Shown: positions 50,731 to 60,068 of the stretch, one piece after another
Numbering within the stretch: the first letter of the stretch is position 1
How the letters are laid out: each line of letters starts with the position of its first letter
DNA from: Halonatronomonas sp964558325
GTDB taxonomy: Bacteria > Bacillota > Halanaerobiia > Halanaerobiales > Halarsenatibacteraceae
Direction of reading: 5' to 3'
Assembly: GCA_964558325.1 (NCBI GenBank)
Contig: CAZLCX010000001.1
Span: 93,554-157,553, forward strand
DNA length: 64,000 bases
The notes under the pieces: generated by a model
Told to the model about the DNA's origin: nothing
The model's database searches: none
Seen by the model: the letters and a program-made list of their open reading frames with translations, nothing else
Program-made: the position numbers and the translations under genes

Positions 50731-52401
50731 ATGTCTAACTGGTGGAAAGATGGTATTATTTATCAGATATATCCAAAAAGCTTTCAGGATTCAAACGGTG
50801 ATGGGATAGGTGATATTCCTGGTATAATATCAAGGCTTGATTATTTAGATTATTTAGGGATTGATATGCTCTGGATTAGTCCTATTTATGAGTCCCCTGA
50901 TGCTGATAATGGCTATGATATTAGCGATTATTATAAGATAAGACCTGAATTTGGAACTGATGAAGATTTTGAAGAACTGTTGATAGAGTTAGATCGCCGG
51001 GATATAAGATTGATTTTAGATATGGTTGTTAATCATACTTCTGATGAGCATGTCTGGTTTCAAGAGTCAAGAAAGGATCCAGCTGGGCCATATGGAGACT
51101 TTTATCACTGGCATTCTGGTAAAGAAGGAGAACTGCCTTCGAATTGGGGTTCATTTTTTGGTGGCCCGGCCTGGTCCTGGGATGATCTTCGTCAGGAATA
51201 TTATCTCCATTTATTCCATGAGAAACAGCCTGATTTAAACTGGGAAAATAAAAAAGTCAGAGAAGAGATTTATAAGATGATGAGATACTGGCTTGATAGA
51301 GGTGTTGATGGCTTTCGTCTCGATGTTATTAATCTCCTTGATAAAACTGATGGTTATCCTGATGGCAAGGTCTATCAGGGTCAGAAATATGGTGATGGAG
51401 TTCCCTATTATACCAATGGCAGGAGACTAGAAAAGTATCTTGCTGAAATGAATGATCAGGTTTTTCGCCATTATGATATGGTTACTATTGGTGAGACGAT
51501 AGCAACAGATGCCAGGCAGGCTAAAACTTTTATTAGTTCAGAGAATCATCCTCTGGATATGCTTATTCATTTTGAGCATATGTCGGTTGATCATGGAGAT
51601 GGCAAATGGGATAAAGCTGAATTTGATCTGGTGGATTTCAAAAATATAATTGAGACCTGGGATCAGGAAATCCGACCTCAGGGCTGGAATGCTTTTTATC
51701 TTAATAATCATGATCAACCAAGAGCGGTAAGTCGATTAGGTGATGCTGAAAATTATCATTATCAGTCTGCAACCATTCTGGCTACAATGCTTTTGACATT
51801 ACCGGCAACCCCCTTCATCTACCAGGGAGAAGAGATTGGGATGACCAATTATGAGTTTGAAGATTTTAATGAATTAAGAGATATTGAGTCTATTAATTAT
51901 TATAAAAGTAGAATCAAAATAGATGATGAGAATCAAGTTTTAAAAAGAATTTCTGAAATGGGTCGGGATAATTCAAGGACTCCTGTTCAATGGGCAGGAG
52001 AAAACAATGCTGGGTTTACAGATAATGAACCATGGATTAAAATTAATCCTAATTATAGAACTATTAATGTGAAACAACAGAGGAATGATAAAGAGTCGAT
52101 TTTTAATTATTATAGAGACATGATAGAATTTAGAAAAAATAATCAGGCTTTAATATCAGGCTCTTTTGAACAAATAGCTGCTGATGATGAAGAAATCTTT
52201 GCTTACTGGAGGAGACTTGATGGGGATAGTTATTTAATTTTACTAAATTTTTCTGATAAAAAGCAGAGTTTTTTGGCTGATTCTTTCTATTCCATTTTAA
52301 CTTATGTTTATGGAAATTACTTTAATCAAACAGAGCACCCAGATGATTCTCTACCTGACCTGGAACCTTATGAGGCAAGGGTTTATAAGCAGTTAAATTA
52401 A
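50731..52401 (+). CDS. GH13 oligo-1,6-glucosidase / alpha-glucosidase
   Basis: 556-residue (beta/alpha)8 enzyme. The catalytic triad is Asp198 (GFRLDVINLL), Glu255 (TIGET) and Asp328 (NNHDQP), nearly identical in position to Bacillus oligo-1,6-glucosidase (199/255/329). DMVVNHTSDEH and the N-terminal WWKDGIIYQIYPKSFQD are typical. There is no signal peptide. Substrates could be isomaltose, sucrose, trehalose-6-phosphate or glucosylglycerol-like osmolytes; the sequence does not decide. It follows pgi by 15 bases. Confidence 0.9.
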   Translation: MSNWWKDGIIYQIYPKSFQDSNGDGIGDIPGIISRLDYLDYLGIDMLWISPIYESPDADNGYDISDYYKIRPEFGTDEDFEELLIELDRRDIRLILDMVVNHTSDEHVWFQESRKDPAGPYGDFYHWHSGKEGELPSNWGSFFGGPAWSWDDLRQEYYLHLFHEKQPDLNWENKKVREEIYKMMRYWLDRGVDGFRLDVINLLDKTDGYPDGKVYQGQKYGDGVPYYTNGRRLEKYLAEMNDQVFRHYDMVTIGETIATDARQAKTFISSENHPLDMLIHFEHMSVDHGDGKWDKAEFDLVDFKNIIETWDQEIRPQGWNAFYLNNHDQPRAVSRLGDAENYHYQSATILATMLLTLPATPFIYQGEEIGMTNYEFEDFNELRDIESINYYKSRIKIDDENQVLKRISEMGRDNSRTPVQWAGENNAGFTDNEPWIKINPNYRTINVKQQRNDKESIFNYYRDMIEFRKNNQALISGSFEQIAADDEEIFAYWRRLDGDSYLILLNFSDKKQSFLADSFYSILTYVYGNYFNQTEHPDDSLPDLEPYEARVYKQLN

Positions 52402-52429
52402 TTTTTGATTTTTTCAGGAGGCTATCAGT

Positions 52430-53938
52430 ATGTCAATGGATAAAGTTACAGACTTTAAAAAATTTGAAGATGACGGTTTATATGGCCTGGAATTATTTAT
52501 AGAGAAAAAACCAAAATCAAGGCTTATCCGGGATATAATAAATCAATTAAAAAGCTCGATAACAAAATGGTCTTCTGATAGTCAAGATGTTTTAGTTGAT
52601 TTTAAAAAGTTAGAGAAAAGAGAAAGCAGTTATTATTTAATGACTGACTCTATCAGCTGGAATAGTTTTCTTAAGCCAGAAGCTGGAGGTCTGGAAATAT
52701 CAAAAGTACTAAACTGGTGGCAGAAACTGTTAAAGGCATTACTTGAGGTTGAACCCTGGGAGAAAGATTGGTATATTTTAACTTTAGAAAATTTAAGATT
52801 AAAGGACAATAATCAAATAAAATTGTTGCCAGAACCAGTTGAAGAAGTAATAACAAAATATAATTTACAAGAGCGATATCTAGATTTAAATTCTTATAGG
52901 CCGCCAGAAGATATAAATAACCAGAAATTTAATAAAGGTGAAAAAACGATAGTTTTCAGTCTTGGAGTTATAATTTATTTATTAATTACAGGTGAAAATC
53001 CATATGCTGGAAAAGATCAGTCCGATACCCTGGATAGAATTCTTGCTGGGCGAAGACTGGCACCAGGTATAATTAGATCAGAACTTTCAGATGACCTGAG
53101 TGACTTAATAAATAGCTGTTTAAACCCAGATCTTAATGAGAGGCCAGATATAGAATTTTTACTTAAAAAATTAAAAGATATGCAGATTAATAAGGCAGCA
53201 GTAAGGAATGATCTAGAAAAAGTAAAAGATAATAATAAAAAGAAGAAGCAAAGATTTCAGATGAAGCAAACAATTATATATAATTTAAAGCAACGCTGGC
53301 AGGTTTTAGGTCTCTTTTTAGTTCTGGCGCTTGGACTTTTAGCAATTTTCTTAACAACAGGAACAAATGAGATAGTGACTTCAAACCATCAACCCCATGA
53401 GGTTGTAGAATTATTTTATCAAGGAATTGATGATAAAAATGTTACCATGCTTGATGATACAAACTCAATGGACTTAGGGCAATTAAGAAGAATGGTTACA
53501 GAAACACACGTACTGGAAACGGTTAGAGATTTTTATGATTTACAAACATCATCTGAAGATATTGAGCAGGGGCAGGAAGAAGATATTGAGATTTCTTTAG
53601 AAGATGATCCAGATTTAGATCTTGGCCCAGATTTAGAAGGATCAGATGAAATTATTGATGAAGAGCTCCCTGATATTGGTGAGAATGTTGATATATCTGA
53701 AAGCAATCAGGAGGATTCTTTTTTTGGAATAGAATCTTTAGAATTAGATTATTTAGAGGAAAATGATGAAGTTATTATTGAAGCAAATTATAATTTTTTT
53801 ATTAATTCTGAAGGTGAAAGGCTTAACTGGGAGGCAAAAGATTATTTAAGACTTAATAAAGTTGACAGGCGCTGGCAGATAACAGGCATTAGAGGATTTT
53901 TAGAAAAGATAATCAAAGGAGAATTTGGAGATATTTAA
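52430..53938 (+). CDS. Membrane-anchored protein with a degenerate kinase domain (probable pseudokinase)
   Basis: 502 residues. Residues about 60-265 resemble the C-lobe of a Ser/Thr kinase: NLRLKDNNQIKLLP aligns with the catalytic loop and DFG region, SYRPPED with the APE motif, and FSLGVIIYLLITGENPYAG is the classic helix F segment. The HRD and DFG catalytic residues, the glycine loop and the VAIK lysine are not visible, so catalysis is unlikely. A single transmembrane helix (VLGLFLVLALGLLAIFL, about residues 288-305) precedes a C-terminal region of about 195 residues, outside the membrane if the kinase-like part is cytoplasmic. It has a very acidic linker and an NTF2-like final segment. 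No neighbour suggests its role. GGAGG precedes the ATG. Confidence 0.65.
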   Translation: MSMDKVTDFKKFEDDGLYGLELFIEKKPKSRLIRDIINQLKSSITKWSSDSQDVLVDFKKLEKRESSYYLMTDSISWNSFLKPEAGGLEISKVLNWWQKLLKALLEVEPWEKDWYILTLENLRLKDNNQIKLLPEPVEEVITKYNLQERYLDLNSYRPPEDINNQKFNKGEKTIVFSLGVIIYLLITGENPYAGKDQSDTLDRILAGRRLAPGIIRSELSDDLSDLINSCLNPDLNERPDIEFLLKKLKDMQINKAAVRNDLEKVKDNNKKKKQRFQMKQTIIYNLKQRWQVLGLFLVLALGLLAIFLTTGTNEIVTSNHQPHEVVELFYQGIDDKNVTMLDDTNSMDLGQLRRMVTETHVLETVRDFYDLQTSSEDIEQGQEEDIEISLEDDPDLDLGPDLEGSDEIIDEELPDIGENVDISESNQEDSFFGIESLELDYLEENDEVIIEANYNFFINSEGERLNWEAKDYLRLNKVDRRWQITGIRGFLEKIIKGEFGDI

Positions 53939-53955
53939 ACTGAAAGGGGTATTTT

Positions 53956-54699
53956 ATGTTTGATTTAGATTATGAGCAGGTAGCCGAATATTTAACTGAA
54001 TGGATTACAGAAAAGATTAATAACGCCAATAAATCAGGTGGGATTGTTGGTATAAGTGGGGGGATTGATTCTGCTGTTACTGCTGCTTTATTGAAAAGAT
54101 CAACAGAAATTAAAGCTTTGGGCCTAATAATGCCCTGTCATAGCAATAAAAAAGATAAAGAAGATGCAATATTAGTTGCAGAGACCTTAAATTTAGAATA
54201 TGATGAATTAGATCTCTCAAGACATTATGATAATCTATTAAAAGATTTTAAAACTGTAATTCCAGGTGAGGATAAATTAGCTGAATCAAATATCAAACCC
54301 AGGCTCAGAATGATAGCTTTATATTATATAGCGGCTCGAAAAAATTATCTGGTGGTCGGAACTGATAACTGGAGTGAGTTGTATACTGGATATTTTACTA
54401 AATATGGAGATGGTGGAATTGATCTGGCTCCTTTAGGCAGGCTTGTAAAAACTGAAGTTAGAGGGTTAGCCAGATATTTAAGGGTACCTGATAAAATAAT
54501 AGAACGGGAACCATCTGCCGGGCTCTGGGAAGAGCAGACAGATGAGAATGAGATGGGAGTAAGCTATGAGACCCTTGATAGATATATATTAGGAAAAGAT
54601 GTTGGAGAACTATATGAAAATAGAATTGAAGAATTAAGAGCCTCTGCCGAGCATAAATTAAATATGCCTCCAATTCCAGATAGAAAAGATTTTAAGTAA
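53956..54699 (+). CDS. nadE: NH3-dependent NAD+ synthetase
   Basis: 247-residue ammonia-dependent NAD+ synthetase of the N-type ATP pyrophosphatase family; no glutaminase domain. The P-loop GISGGIDSA covers residues 32-40. GTDNWSELYTGYFTKYGDGG and the C-terminal LWEEQTDENEMGVSYETLD are conserved substrate-binding segments. It makes NAD+ from deamido-NAD+, ATP and ammonia. Lysine fermentation produces ammonia, so a glutamine-independent enzyme fits. It follows the kinase-like gene by 17 bases. Confidence 0.92.
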   Translation: MFDLDYEQVAEYLTEWITEKINNANKSGGIVGISGGIDSAVTAALLKRSTEIKALGLIMPCHSNKKDKEDAILVAETLNLEYDELDLSRHYDNLLKDFKTVIPGEDKLAESNIKPRLRMIALYYIAARKNYLVVGTDNWSELYTGYFTKYGDGGIDLAPLGRLVKTEVRGLARYLRVPDKIIEREPSAGLWEEQTDENEMGVSYETLDRYILGKDVGELYENRIEELRASAEHKLNMPPIPDRKDFK

Positions 54700-54713
54700 T
54701 TTAAATTTAGCCC

Positions 54714-54742
54714 TTGACAAAGACTATTAACTGCGTTATATT
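54714..54742 (+). promoter_or_regulatory. SigmaA promoter of the MFS transporter gene
   Basis: TTGACA (54714-54719), a 17-base spacer and TATATT (54737-54742). The predicted transcription start near 54749 gives a leader of about 105 bases containing a hairpin. Confidence 0.7.
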
Positions 54743-54779
54743 AATATGAGTTTGTTATTTTATATATGAGATTTTAATG

Positions 54780-54801
54780 CCGGTCCTTTTCACTGGGCCG
54801 G
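54780..54801 (+). promoter_or_regulatory. Leader hairpin (possible attenuator) before the MFS gene
   Basis: CCGGTCC (54780-54786) pairs with GGGCCGG (54795-54801; one G-U) across an 8-base loop, followed by TTTATATAT. It lies between the promoter and the coding sequence, so it could act as an attenuator, though the T-tract is weak. Confidence 0.45.
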
Positions 54802-54853
54802 TTTATATATGCAAAATTAGCAGGTGATAATTAATTGTCAGGGAAGTGAGAAA

Positions 54854-56140
54854 ATGAATTTAGCAGTACCAAAAATCAAGTTATTAAGCAGTTTAGATAA
54901 ATCAGTCCAATATAATTTTAAAATTGATGCCACAGCATCTATATTTTTTGCCCTGTATGCAGGGGTATTATATCCATTCTTTCCGGCCACTGCCGTAAGA
55001 TTAGGTATAGATGGAATTTTGCTGGCTTTACTGACTGCTTCGCCATTTATGGGTCATATATTTGCAGTTTACTGGGGTCATAATAGCGAAAATAAGTCAA
55101 AAAGAAAATTTGTTTTTTATAGTGGTTTTATTTCCAGAATGCTCTTAATTGTTTTAGGCTTAATTACAAATTCAACAATTTTTGCTATCATGTTAATTCT
55201 CCATTTTGTAATTGCAGCTGCAGGCTGGCCTGCATTTACAGCATTAATGCAAAATATCTATCCGGCTAAAGAAAGAGGCCGTTTAATGGGTTTAATCCAG
55301 TTTATTATTGGAATCTGCAGGGTTGGAGTAACTTATGGAGCTGGCTTAATGATTGATCACTTCGGCCATGGCAGGTTATTTATAGTAGCAGGTATTTCAG
55401 GTATGATAGCTTCTTATATAATTAGAAAAGTTAAAGATCCTGTGGAAATAACTGATAGATCATTGAAAAAAAGAAAGTTTTCTGTAAAAGAAACGATTAG
55501 CATACTAAAAGGAGATAGATTATTTAGATTAACTATGTTAGGTTTTTTTGTTTTTGATCTAGGTAATATGTTGTTAGTGCCTATTTATCCGTTATATCAG
55601 GTAGGCAAAATGGGTCTAAGCAATTTTCAAATAGGACAACTATCGGTATTCTGGATGATTGGCTGGTTTATTTCTGCTCCTTTTTGGGGTAGTTTAAATG
55701 ATAGCAAAAATCCTCTAATTGTTATTAAATCTGCAATTTTATTATTTTTAATATCTCCGGTCATCTATTTTTTAGATCCAAATTTTTATATTTTACCACT
55801 CGCATCAATATCAGCAGGGGCTGCTGGCTCGGCCTTAGAGGTTGGTTGGTTAAATCAAATTATTAAGTTAGGCAATAAAAAAGCTGCAGTTTATAGTGGT
55901 ATTTACCTAACAGGGTTAGGTTTAAGGGGTTTAATAGGACCGTTAATAGGTGGCTTGTTAATTAACTATATTTCATTTAATAAAATATTTTTTATAGCTC
56001 TTTTATTAATGATTTTTGGCTTAATTCCTTTTATAATTTTAAAAAATAATGAGCCAGGCAAAAAGTTTGTTAAATTTAAGTCTGGATTTAGAATGAGACA
56101 GAGTGATAAAATTTCCTGGAGTTACTCTTCTTTAAAATAA
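54854..56140 (+). CDS. Major facilitator superfamily transporter
   Basis: About 428 residues with 12 predicted transmembrane segments. The loop 2-3 region reads GHNSENKSKRKFVFYSG and the second half has GLSNFQIGQLSVFW and FWGSLNDSKNPL, both MFS-like. The cargo cannot be inferred. It lies between nadE and the cobalamin riboswitch, so a vitamin, corrinoid or sugar cargo are all possible. I use ATG 54854, which follows GGGAAGTGAG; an in-frame GTG 30 bases upstream has no RBS. It is not under the riboswitch, which lies downstream. Confidence 0.78.
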   Translation: MNLAVPKIKLLSSLDKSVQYNFKIDATASIFFALYAGVLYPFFPATAVRLGIDGILLALLTASPFMGHIFAVYWGHNSENKSKRKFVFYSGFISRMLLIVLGLITNSTIFAIMLILHFVIAAAGWPAFTALMQNIYPAKERGRLMGLIQFIIGICRVGVTYGAGLMIDHFGHGRLFIVAGISGMIASYIIRKVKDPVEITDRSLKKRKFSVKETISILKGDRLFRLTMLGFFVFDLGNMLLVPIYPLYQVGKMGLSNFQIGQLSVFWMIGWFISAPFWGSLNDSKNPLIVIKSAILLFLISPVIYFLDPNFYILPLASISAGAAGSALEVGWLNQIIKLGNKKAAVYSGIYLTGLGLRGLIGPLIGGLLINYISFNKIFFIALLLMIFGLIPFIILKNNEPGKKFVKFKSGFRMRQSDKISWSYSSLK

Positions 56141-56212
56141 AATATATTTATTTGCAGGAAATTAAAAAGAAATAGAGAATATTAATATTAAGCCAGAAAA
56201 TTGAATAAATAA

Positions 56213-56345
56213 GCGATATTTGGTGCCTTTAACTATTGTTAGAGGAGAATAGGGAATCAGGTGAAAGACCTGGACGGGCCCGCCACTGTAACTGTCATTA
56301 ATGACAGGAGTCAGGAGACCTGCCTGATATCGACAAAACCTGCAT
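56213..56345 (+). ncRNA. Cobalamin riboswitch (adenosylcobalamin family)
   Basis: Core elements are present in order: AGGGAATCAGGTGAAAGACC (56251-56270), GGACGGGCCCGCCACTGTAA (56272-56291), the variable P-stem ACTGTCATTAATGACAG, and AGGAGTCAGGAGACCTGCC (56307-56325), the B12-box region. It stands upstream of six corrinoid transport and assembly genes. An intrinsic terminator 60 bases on shows that control is by transcription termination: bound cobalamin should switch the operon off. Confidence 0.95.
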
Positions 56346-56405
56346 GCTTCGGGGACAAGGATTGTAGGTCATGGTATGTAATTTTGGCGTATAGGCTGAA
56401 AATAC

Positions 56406-56444
56406 CCTGACTGCTACTGAAGATGTAGTTAGTCAGGTTTTTTT
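56406..56444 (+). terminator. Riboswitch-controlled terminator
   Basis: CCTGACT (56406-56412) pairs with AGTCAGG (56431-56437), with an inner stem CTAC/GTAG, followed by seven T. It is the expression platform of the cobalamin riboswitch and precedes the cblT start by about 50 bases. Confidence 0.88.
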
Positions 56445-56495
56445 ATTTTAGACCTGAATGTATGTAAAAATTAGCTGGCAGGAGGAGGTGTAATT

Positions 56496-56987
56496 TTGGA
56501 TAATGGGCTGCCTGTAAATAAGTTAACCCTGATTGCATTATTTATAGCGCTTTCAGCGATTGGTTCTTATATTATGCTCCCAGGGCCTATAGGATCTGTT
56601 GCACTAGACTCAGCTCCAGGCTTTATAGCCTCAGTCTTATTGGGCGGAGGATCAGGTGCATTAGTTTTGGGTTTAGGTCATATTTTATCAGCTATTAGAG
56701 CAGGGCTTCCCCTGGGTCCGATTCATGTAATAATAGCTCTTTTAATGGCAGGAATAGCCCCGATATATTCTTATTTCTGGCAAAAATATAATCACTGGCT
56801 TGCTGGATTAGTTGGGGTTATATTGAATGGGCTGGTAGTTAATGCTTTTTTAATTCCATTATTAGGTGTACCATTCTTTTTATCAATGATTCCAGTATTG
56901 ACAATTGGTGCTTTTTTTAATATATCAGTAGCAAGCCTGATGGTCATCTTATTAGAGAGGAGATTTGAGAATGTCAGAGGAACTTAA
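56496..56987 (+). CDS. cblT: ECF-type transporter S component for alpha-ribazole
   Basis: 163-residue membrane protein with about five transmembrane helices and the small size and N-terminal ALFIALSAIGSYI typical of ECF S components. The gene after it encodes an alpha-ribazole kinase, and both are behind a cobalamin riboswitch, which identifies CblT of the CblT-CblS alpha-ribazole salvage pathway known from Listeria and Geobacillus. It brings in the nucleoside of the lower B12 ligand. EcfA/EcfT partners are not in the window and must be shared. The TTG start at 56496 follows AGGAGGAGGTG; no ATG is available. Confidence 0.82.
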   Translation: MDNGLPVNKLTLIALFIALSAIGSYIMLPGPIGSVALDSAPGFIASVLLGGGSGALVLGLGHILSAIRAGLPLGPIHVIIALLMAGIAPIYSYFWQKYNHWLAGLVGVILNGLVVNAFLIPLLGVPFFLSMIPVLTIGAFFNISVASLMVILLERRFENVRGT

Positions 56988-57729
56988 TGGCATTTTACCA
57001 GTTGAGATTGGGCTTTATAAAAATGAATTATATACCCAGGGTAAAGATGAATTTATTTTAACCAGTATTGATATTGCCTCAGGTATAGGTATACTTAAAG
57101 AAGATAAATTTTTTGTAGAAGCTGAAACAATAGCATATTTTACAACTAGAGTTGCCATGTTAGATCTAATGGCTGCTGGTGGTGAGCCGGTGATAATCTC
57201 TTTTGCAACTTCTTTAGCCAATAATTATTATGACGATATTGAAGCTGGAATCTTAAAGTTATTAAGTGAATGGTCGCTAGATATGAATCTTAAAATCACA
57301 GGAAGTACTGAAGATAATTTCAAATCTAAAGAGACATCAATTTCAATTATGATAACCGGGATTGCAATCAAAGACAAATTACGCTGGTTGCAGGCAGAAA
57401 GAGAAGATAATCTATTTATTATTGGAGAACCTTTAGTTGGTGAAAAAGTTTTAAGTCAAAGGGATAAAATAATTAGTGCAGAAGTTTTTCAATTGCTAAT
57501 GAAAGCTAAATCAACTAAAAATATAATACCTATTGGTTCCGGGGGTGCAATCCAGAGGATAAAAAATATATTAAATAAAACTGGATTGAAATACAAATCT
57601 TTAAATAATGAATTAGAGAACATATCAGCAGGACCTGCCACAGCTGTTTTGTTAATTTCAAATGCAAGTTTTGATTATTATAGAGATAAAATAGATATTC
57701 CGATCACTTATTTAGGAAAATTAATTTAA
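56971..57729 (+). CDS. cblS: Alpha-ribazole kinase
   Basis: 252-residue kinase of the PurM/AIR-synthase-like fold. It phosphorylates alpha-ribazole to alpha-ribazole-5'-phosphate, bypassing CobT in cobalamin assembly. IDIASGIGILKED, TRVAMLDLMAAGGEPVIIS and ITGSTEDNF are the conserved ATP/substrate strands. The ATG at 56971 is 8 bases from AGGAG; the TTG at 56965 is too close. It overlaps cblT by 17 bases. CobS and CobC downstream use its product. Confidence 0.85.
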   Translation: MSEELNGILPVEIGLYKNELYTQGKDEFILTSIDIASGIGILKEDKFFVEAETIAYFTTRVAMLDLMAAGGEPVIISFATSLANNYYDDIEAGILKLLSEWSLDMNLKITGSTEDNFKSKETSISIMITGIAIKDKLRWLQAEREDNLFIIGEPLVGEKVLSQRDKIISAEVFQLLMKAKSTKNIIPIGSGGAIQRIKNILNKTGLKYKSLNNELENISAGPATAVLLISNASFDYYRDKIDIPITYLGKLI

Positions 57730-57750
57730 AATAAAATTGGAGGGCATATA

Positions 57751-58674
57751 ATGATATCATTTAATAAAATTACAAAAATAAGTTGTGTTTTATTGTTAAT
57801 TGCTTTAGTAATTTCTCCAGCTGTTGAATCTGCAACTGTTGGGATAACAGATGATTTAAATAATGAGGTAGAATTAGAGGAAGAACCTAAAAGAATTATT
57901 TCTCTGGCTCCAAATATAACTGAGATGTTATTTGCAGTAGGTCTGGGAGATAGAGTGGTGGGAAGAACTACTCATTGTGATTATCCTGAAGAAGCAATGG
58001 ACGTTGATACTATAGGGAGTATAACAGAACCTAATATTGAAGCAATAGTTAGTAAAGATCCTGATTTGATAGTCTCTGATGGCATTAACCCTATGGAAGT
58101 TATTGAACGTTTACAAGAATTGGATATGAATGTAGTAGGTTTTTATCCAGCCAGCGTTCAGGACACTTTTTCTGCAATGACTCGACTTGGTTTAGTTACT
58201 GGAAATACTGATGAGGCTGCTGAGTTAGTAAATAATATGGAAGAAAGAATGGAGCAGGTCTTAGACTTAATTGAAGATAGAGATGAGAAACCTCAGGTTT
58301 TTTATGAAATCTGGAATGACCCCTTAACAACAGCCGGTGGCGATAACTTTATTGATAATATGATTACTCTAGCAGGAGGTGAAAATATTGGAGCTGAAGC
58401 CGGAAGTGGCTGGCCTCAATTTAGCTTGGAAGATTTGATTTATTTAGATCCTGAAGTTTATATCTCAACTCCACATAGTTCAGATCATCAGGTTTCAAAA
58501 GAAGAAATTTTAAGCAGAGATAATTATGAAGTTTTGACTGCTATCCAGGAAGAAAGAGTTCATATCATTGATCAGGACTTAGTCAGTCGTCCATCTCCGA
58601 GATTAATTGATGGTCTTAAGGAGTTAGTGGGGGCTATTTACCCAGAATTACAGGAAGAGCTTGAGGATATTTAA
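57751..58674 (+). CDS. btuF: BtuF-like corrinoid-binding ABC substrate-binding protein
   Basis: 307-residue periplasmic-binding-type protein of class III. An N-terminal signal peptide of about 25 residues (hydrophobic CVLLLIALVISP, cleavage near AVESA) is not a lipobox. IISLAPNITEMLFAVGLGDRVVG and the C-terminal half beginning near FYEIWNDPLTTAGGDNFI are typical of BtuF. It would bind cobinamide or cobalamin and hand it to a BtuCD permease, which is not in the window. The lack of a lipid anchor is odd for a monoderm, but is ordinary for an outer-membrane-bearing Halanaerobiales member. The riboswitch covers its operon. Confidence 0.85.
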   Translation: MISFNKITKISCVLLLIALVISPAVESATVGITDDLNNEVELEEEPKRIISLAPNITEMLFAVGLGDRVVGRTTHCDYPEEAMDVDTIGSITEPNIEAIVSKDPDLIVSDGINPMEVIERLQELDMNVVGFYPASVQDTFSAMTRLGLVTGNTDEAAELVNNMEERMEQVLDLIEDRDEKPQVFYEIWNDPLTTAGGDNFIDNMITLAGGENIGAEAGSGWPQFSLEDLIYLDPEVYISTPHSSDHQVSKEEILSRDNYEVLTAIQEERVHIIDQDLVSRPSPRLIDGLKELVGAIYPELQEELEDI

Positions 58675-59270
58675 TGGTTGTTTTTATTATTGGAGGCGCC
58701 AGGAGCGGCAAAAGCTCTTTAGCTGAAAAAATTGCTGCCGGCCAGGAGAATAAATATGGCCGGCAGATTATTTATCTGGCAACAGCTAAAGCTAAAGATA
58801 AAGAAATGGGAAATAGGATTGAGAAGCATCAGAAACAAAGACCGGATAACTGGTGGACAATTGAAGCAGAGTTATATCCCTATCAGGCTATTAAATCCGC
58901 TGAGATTCCTGATAAATCAGTCGTTATTTTAGATTGTTTAACTTTACTGCTTACAAATCATATGATCAATGAAGAAGAATTTAAGCTTCAGAAAATAAAA
59001 GAGGAATTAAAGGACTTTATAAAGGCTTTGAATGAGAAAAATTGTTTGATTATTTTTGTTGCAAATGAGACCGGGCTTGGGATTGTGCCTGCCAGTAAAT
59101 TAGGAAGACAATTCAGGGATGAGGCTGGCAGGTTAAATCAGTGGGTAGCAGCCCAATCTGATAAAACTTTTTTTACAGTTGCAGGAATTCCAATGGAATT
59201 AGATAAAAAGAAATTAACTGAGGATATTCTAAATCCAGAAAGTTTTTATTCTGGAGGTAAAAGCAGATGA
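58674..59270 (+). CDS. cobU: Adenosylcobinamide kinase / GTP:adenosylcobinamide-phosphate guanylyltransferase
   Basis: 198-residue bifunctional CobU/CobP. The P-loop GGARSGKSS spans residues 7-15; DCLTLLLTNH and FVANETGLGIVP, with RQFRDEAGRLNQ, are strictly typical. It activates cobinamide to GDP-cobinamide for CobS, allowing salvage of imported incomplete corrinoids. It overlaps btuF by one base and cobS by four. The whole-protein match leaves little doubt. Confidence 0.94.
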   Translation: MVVFIIGGARSGKSSLAEKIAAGQENKYGRQIIYLATAKAKDKEMGNRIEKHQKQRPDNWWTIEAELYPYQAIKSAEIPDKSVVILDCLTLLLTNHMINEEEFKLQKIKEELKDFIKALNEKNCLIIFVANETGLGIVPASKLGRQFRDEAGRLNQWVAAQSDKTFFTVAGIPMELDKKKLTEDILNPESFYSGGKSR

Positions 59271-60046
59271 ATGTTCTAAAACAGGAAATTCAGGCGATTT
59301 TTTTTGCAGTGACATTTTTAACTAGAATCCCAATAAACTATCAAGTTAATTACAATAATAAACTTCCCTCTCTCTCTTTGAAATATTTTACTTTTATAGG
59401 TCTATTGTTAGGTTTGATTTTAGCTCTGGCCTATAAAATTTTTAGTTTTTTTTGGCCACCTATGTTAGTAGCTGTTATGCTTTTAGGTTTTTATATTTAT
59501 TTAACAGGGGCTATTCATTTAGATGGGCTACTAGATTCTGTTGATGGTTTATTTAGCAATAGATCAAAGGAAAAGATCTTATTAATCATGAAAGATAGTT
59601 TGAATGGTTCTTTTGCAACAGTAACTGCTGTGGTATATTTGTTATTGAAATTCACCCTTTTTTATAAACTTCAGGAAACCAATATTATAACTGCATTGAT
59701 AATATTTCCTGTTTTAAGTAGATGGCTGATAATTTTTGCAATTAAATTTTTTCCTAGGGCTGAAAAAAGCAGCCTTGGAGAAGGTTTTGATTATGAGATG
59801 TCCAATAAAGATTTCATTATTTCCTCTGTTTTGCCAGTATTAATTATTTTAATTTATCTATTTTATGGTATAATTTCATTAGGTTTAATGATTGGTTTAT
59901 TGATAATACCCACAGGGATTATAATTTATATTGCTAATTATACGATTGGTAAAATTGATGGTTTAACCGGTGATATATATGGTATGATAAATGAAATTGG
60001 AGAAATAATAATATTATTAATTATATTTTCAGCTTTTTATATTTAA
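59267..60046 (+). CDS. cobS: Adenosylcobinamide-GDP ribazoletransferase (cobalamin synthase)
   Basis: 259-residue integral membrane enzyme that joins GDP-cobinamide and alpha-ribazole(-phosphate). The acidic metal motif GAIHLDGLLDSVDGLF lies near residue 82, and 6-7 transmembrane helices surround it. It takes substrate from CobU and CblS, the upstream genes. It begins in the end of cobU and is followed by the phosphatase gene. RBS GGAGG lies inside cobU. Confidence 0.92.
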   Translation: MNVLKQEIQAIFFAVTFLTRIPINYQVNYNNKLPSLSLKYFTFIGLLLGLILALAYKIFSFFWPPMLVAVMLLGFYIYLTGAIHLDGLLDSVDGLFSNRSKEKILLIMKDSLNGSFATVTAVVYLLLKFTLFYKLQETNIITALIIFPVLSRWLIIFAIKFFPRAEKSSLGEGFDYEMSNKDFIISSVLPVLIILIYLFYGIISLGLMIGLLIIPTGIIIYIANYTIGKIDGLTGDIYGMINEIGEIIILLIIFSAFYI

Positions 60047-60068
60047 TTTTTTATGGAGGTAATTAATA

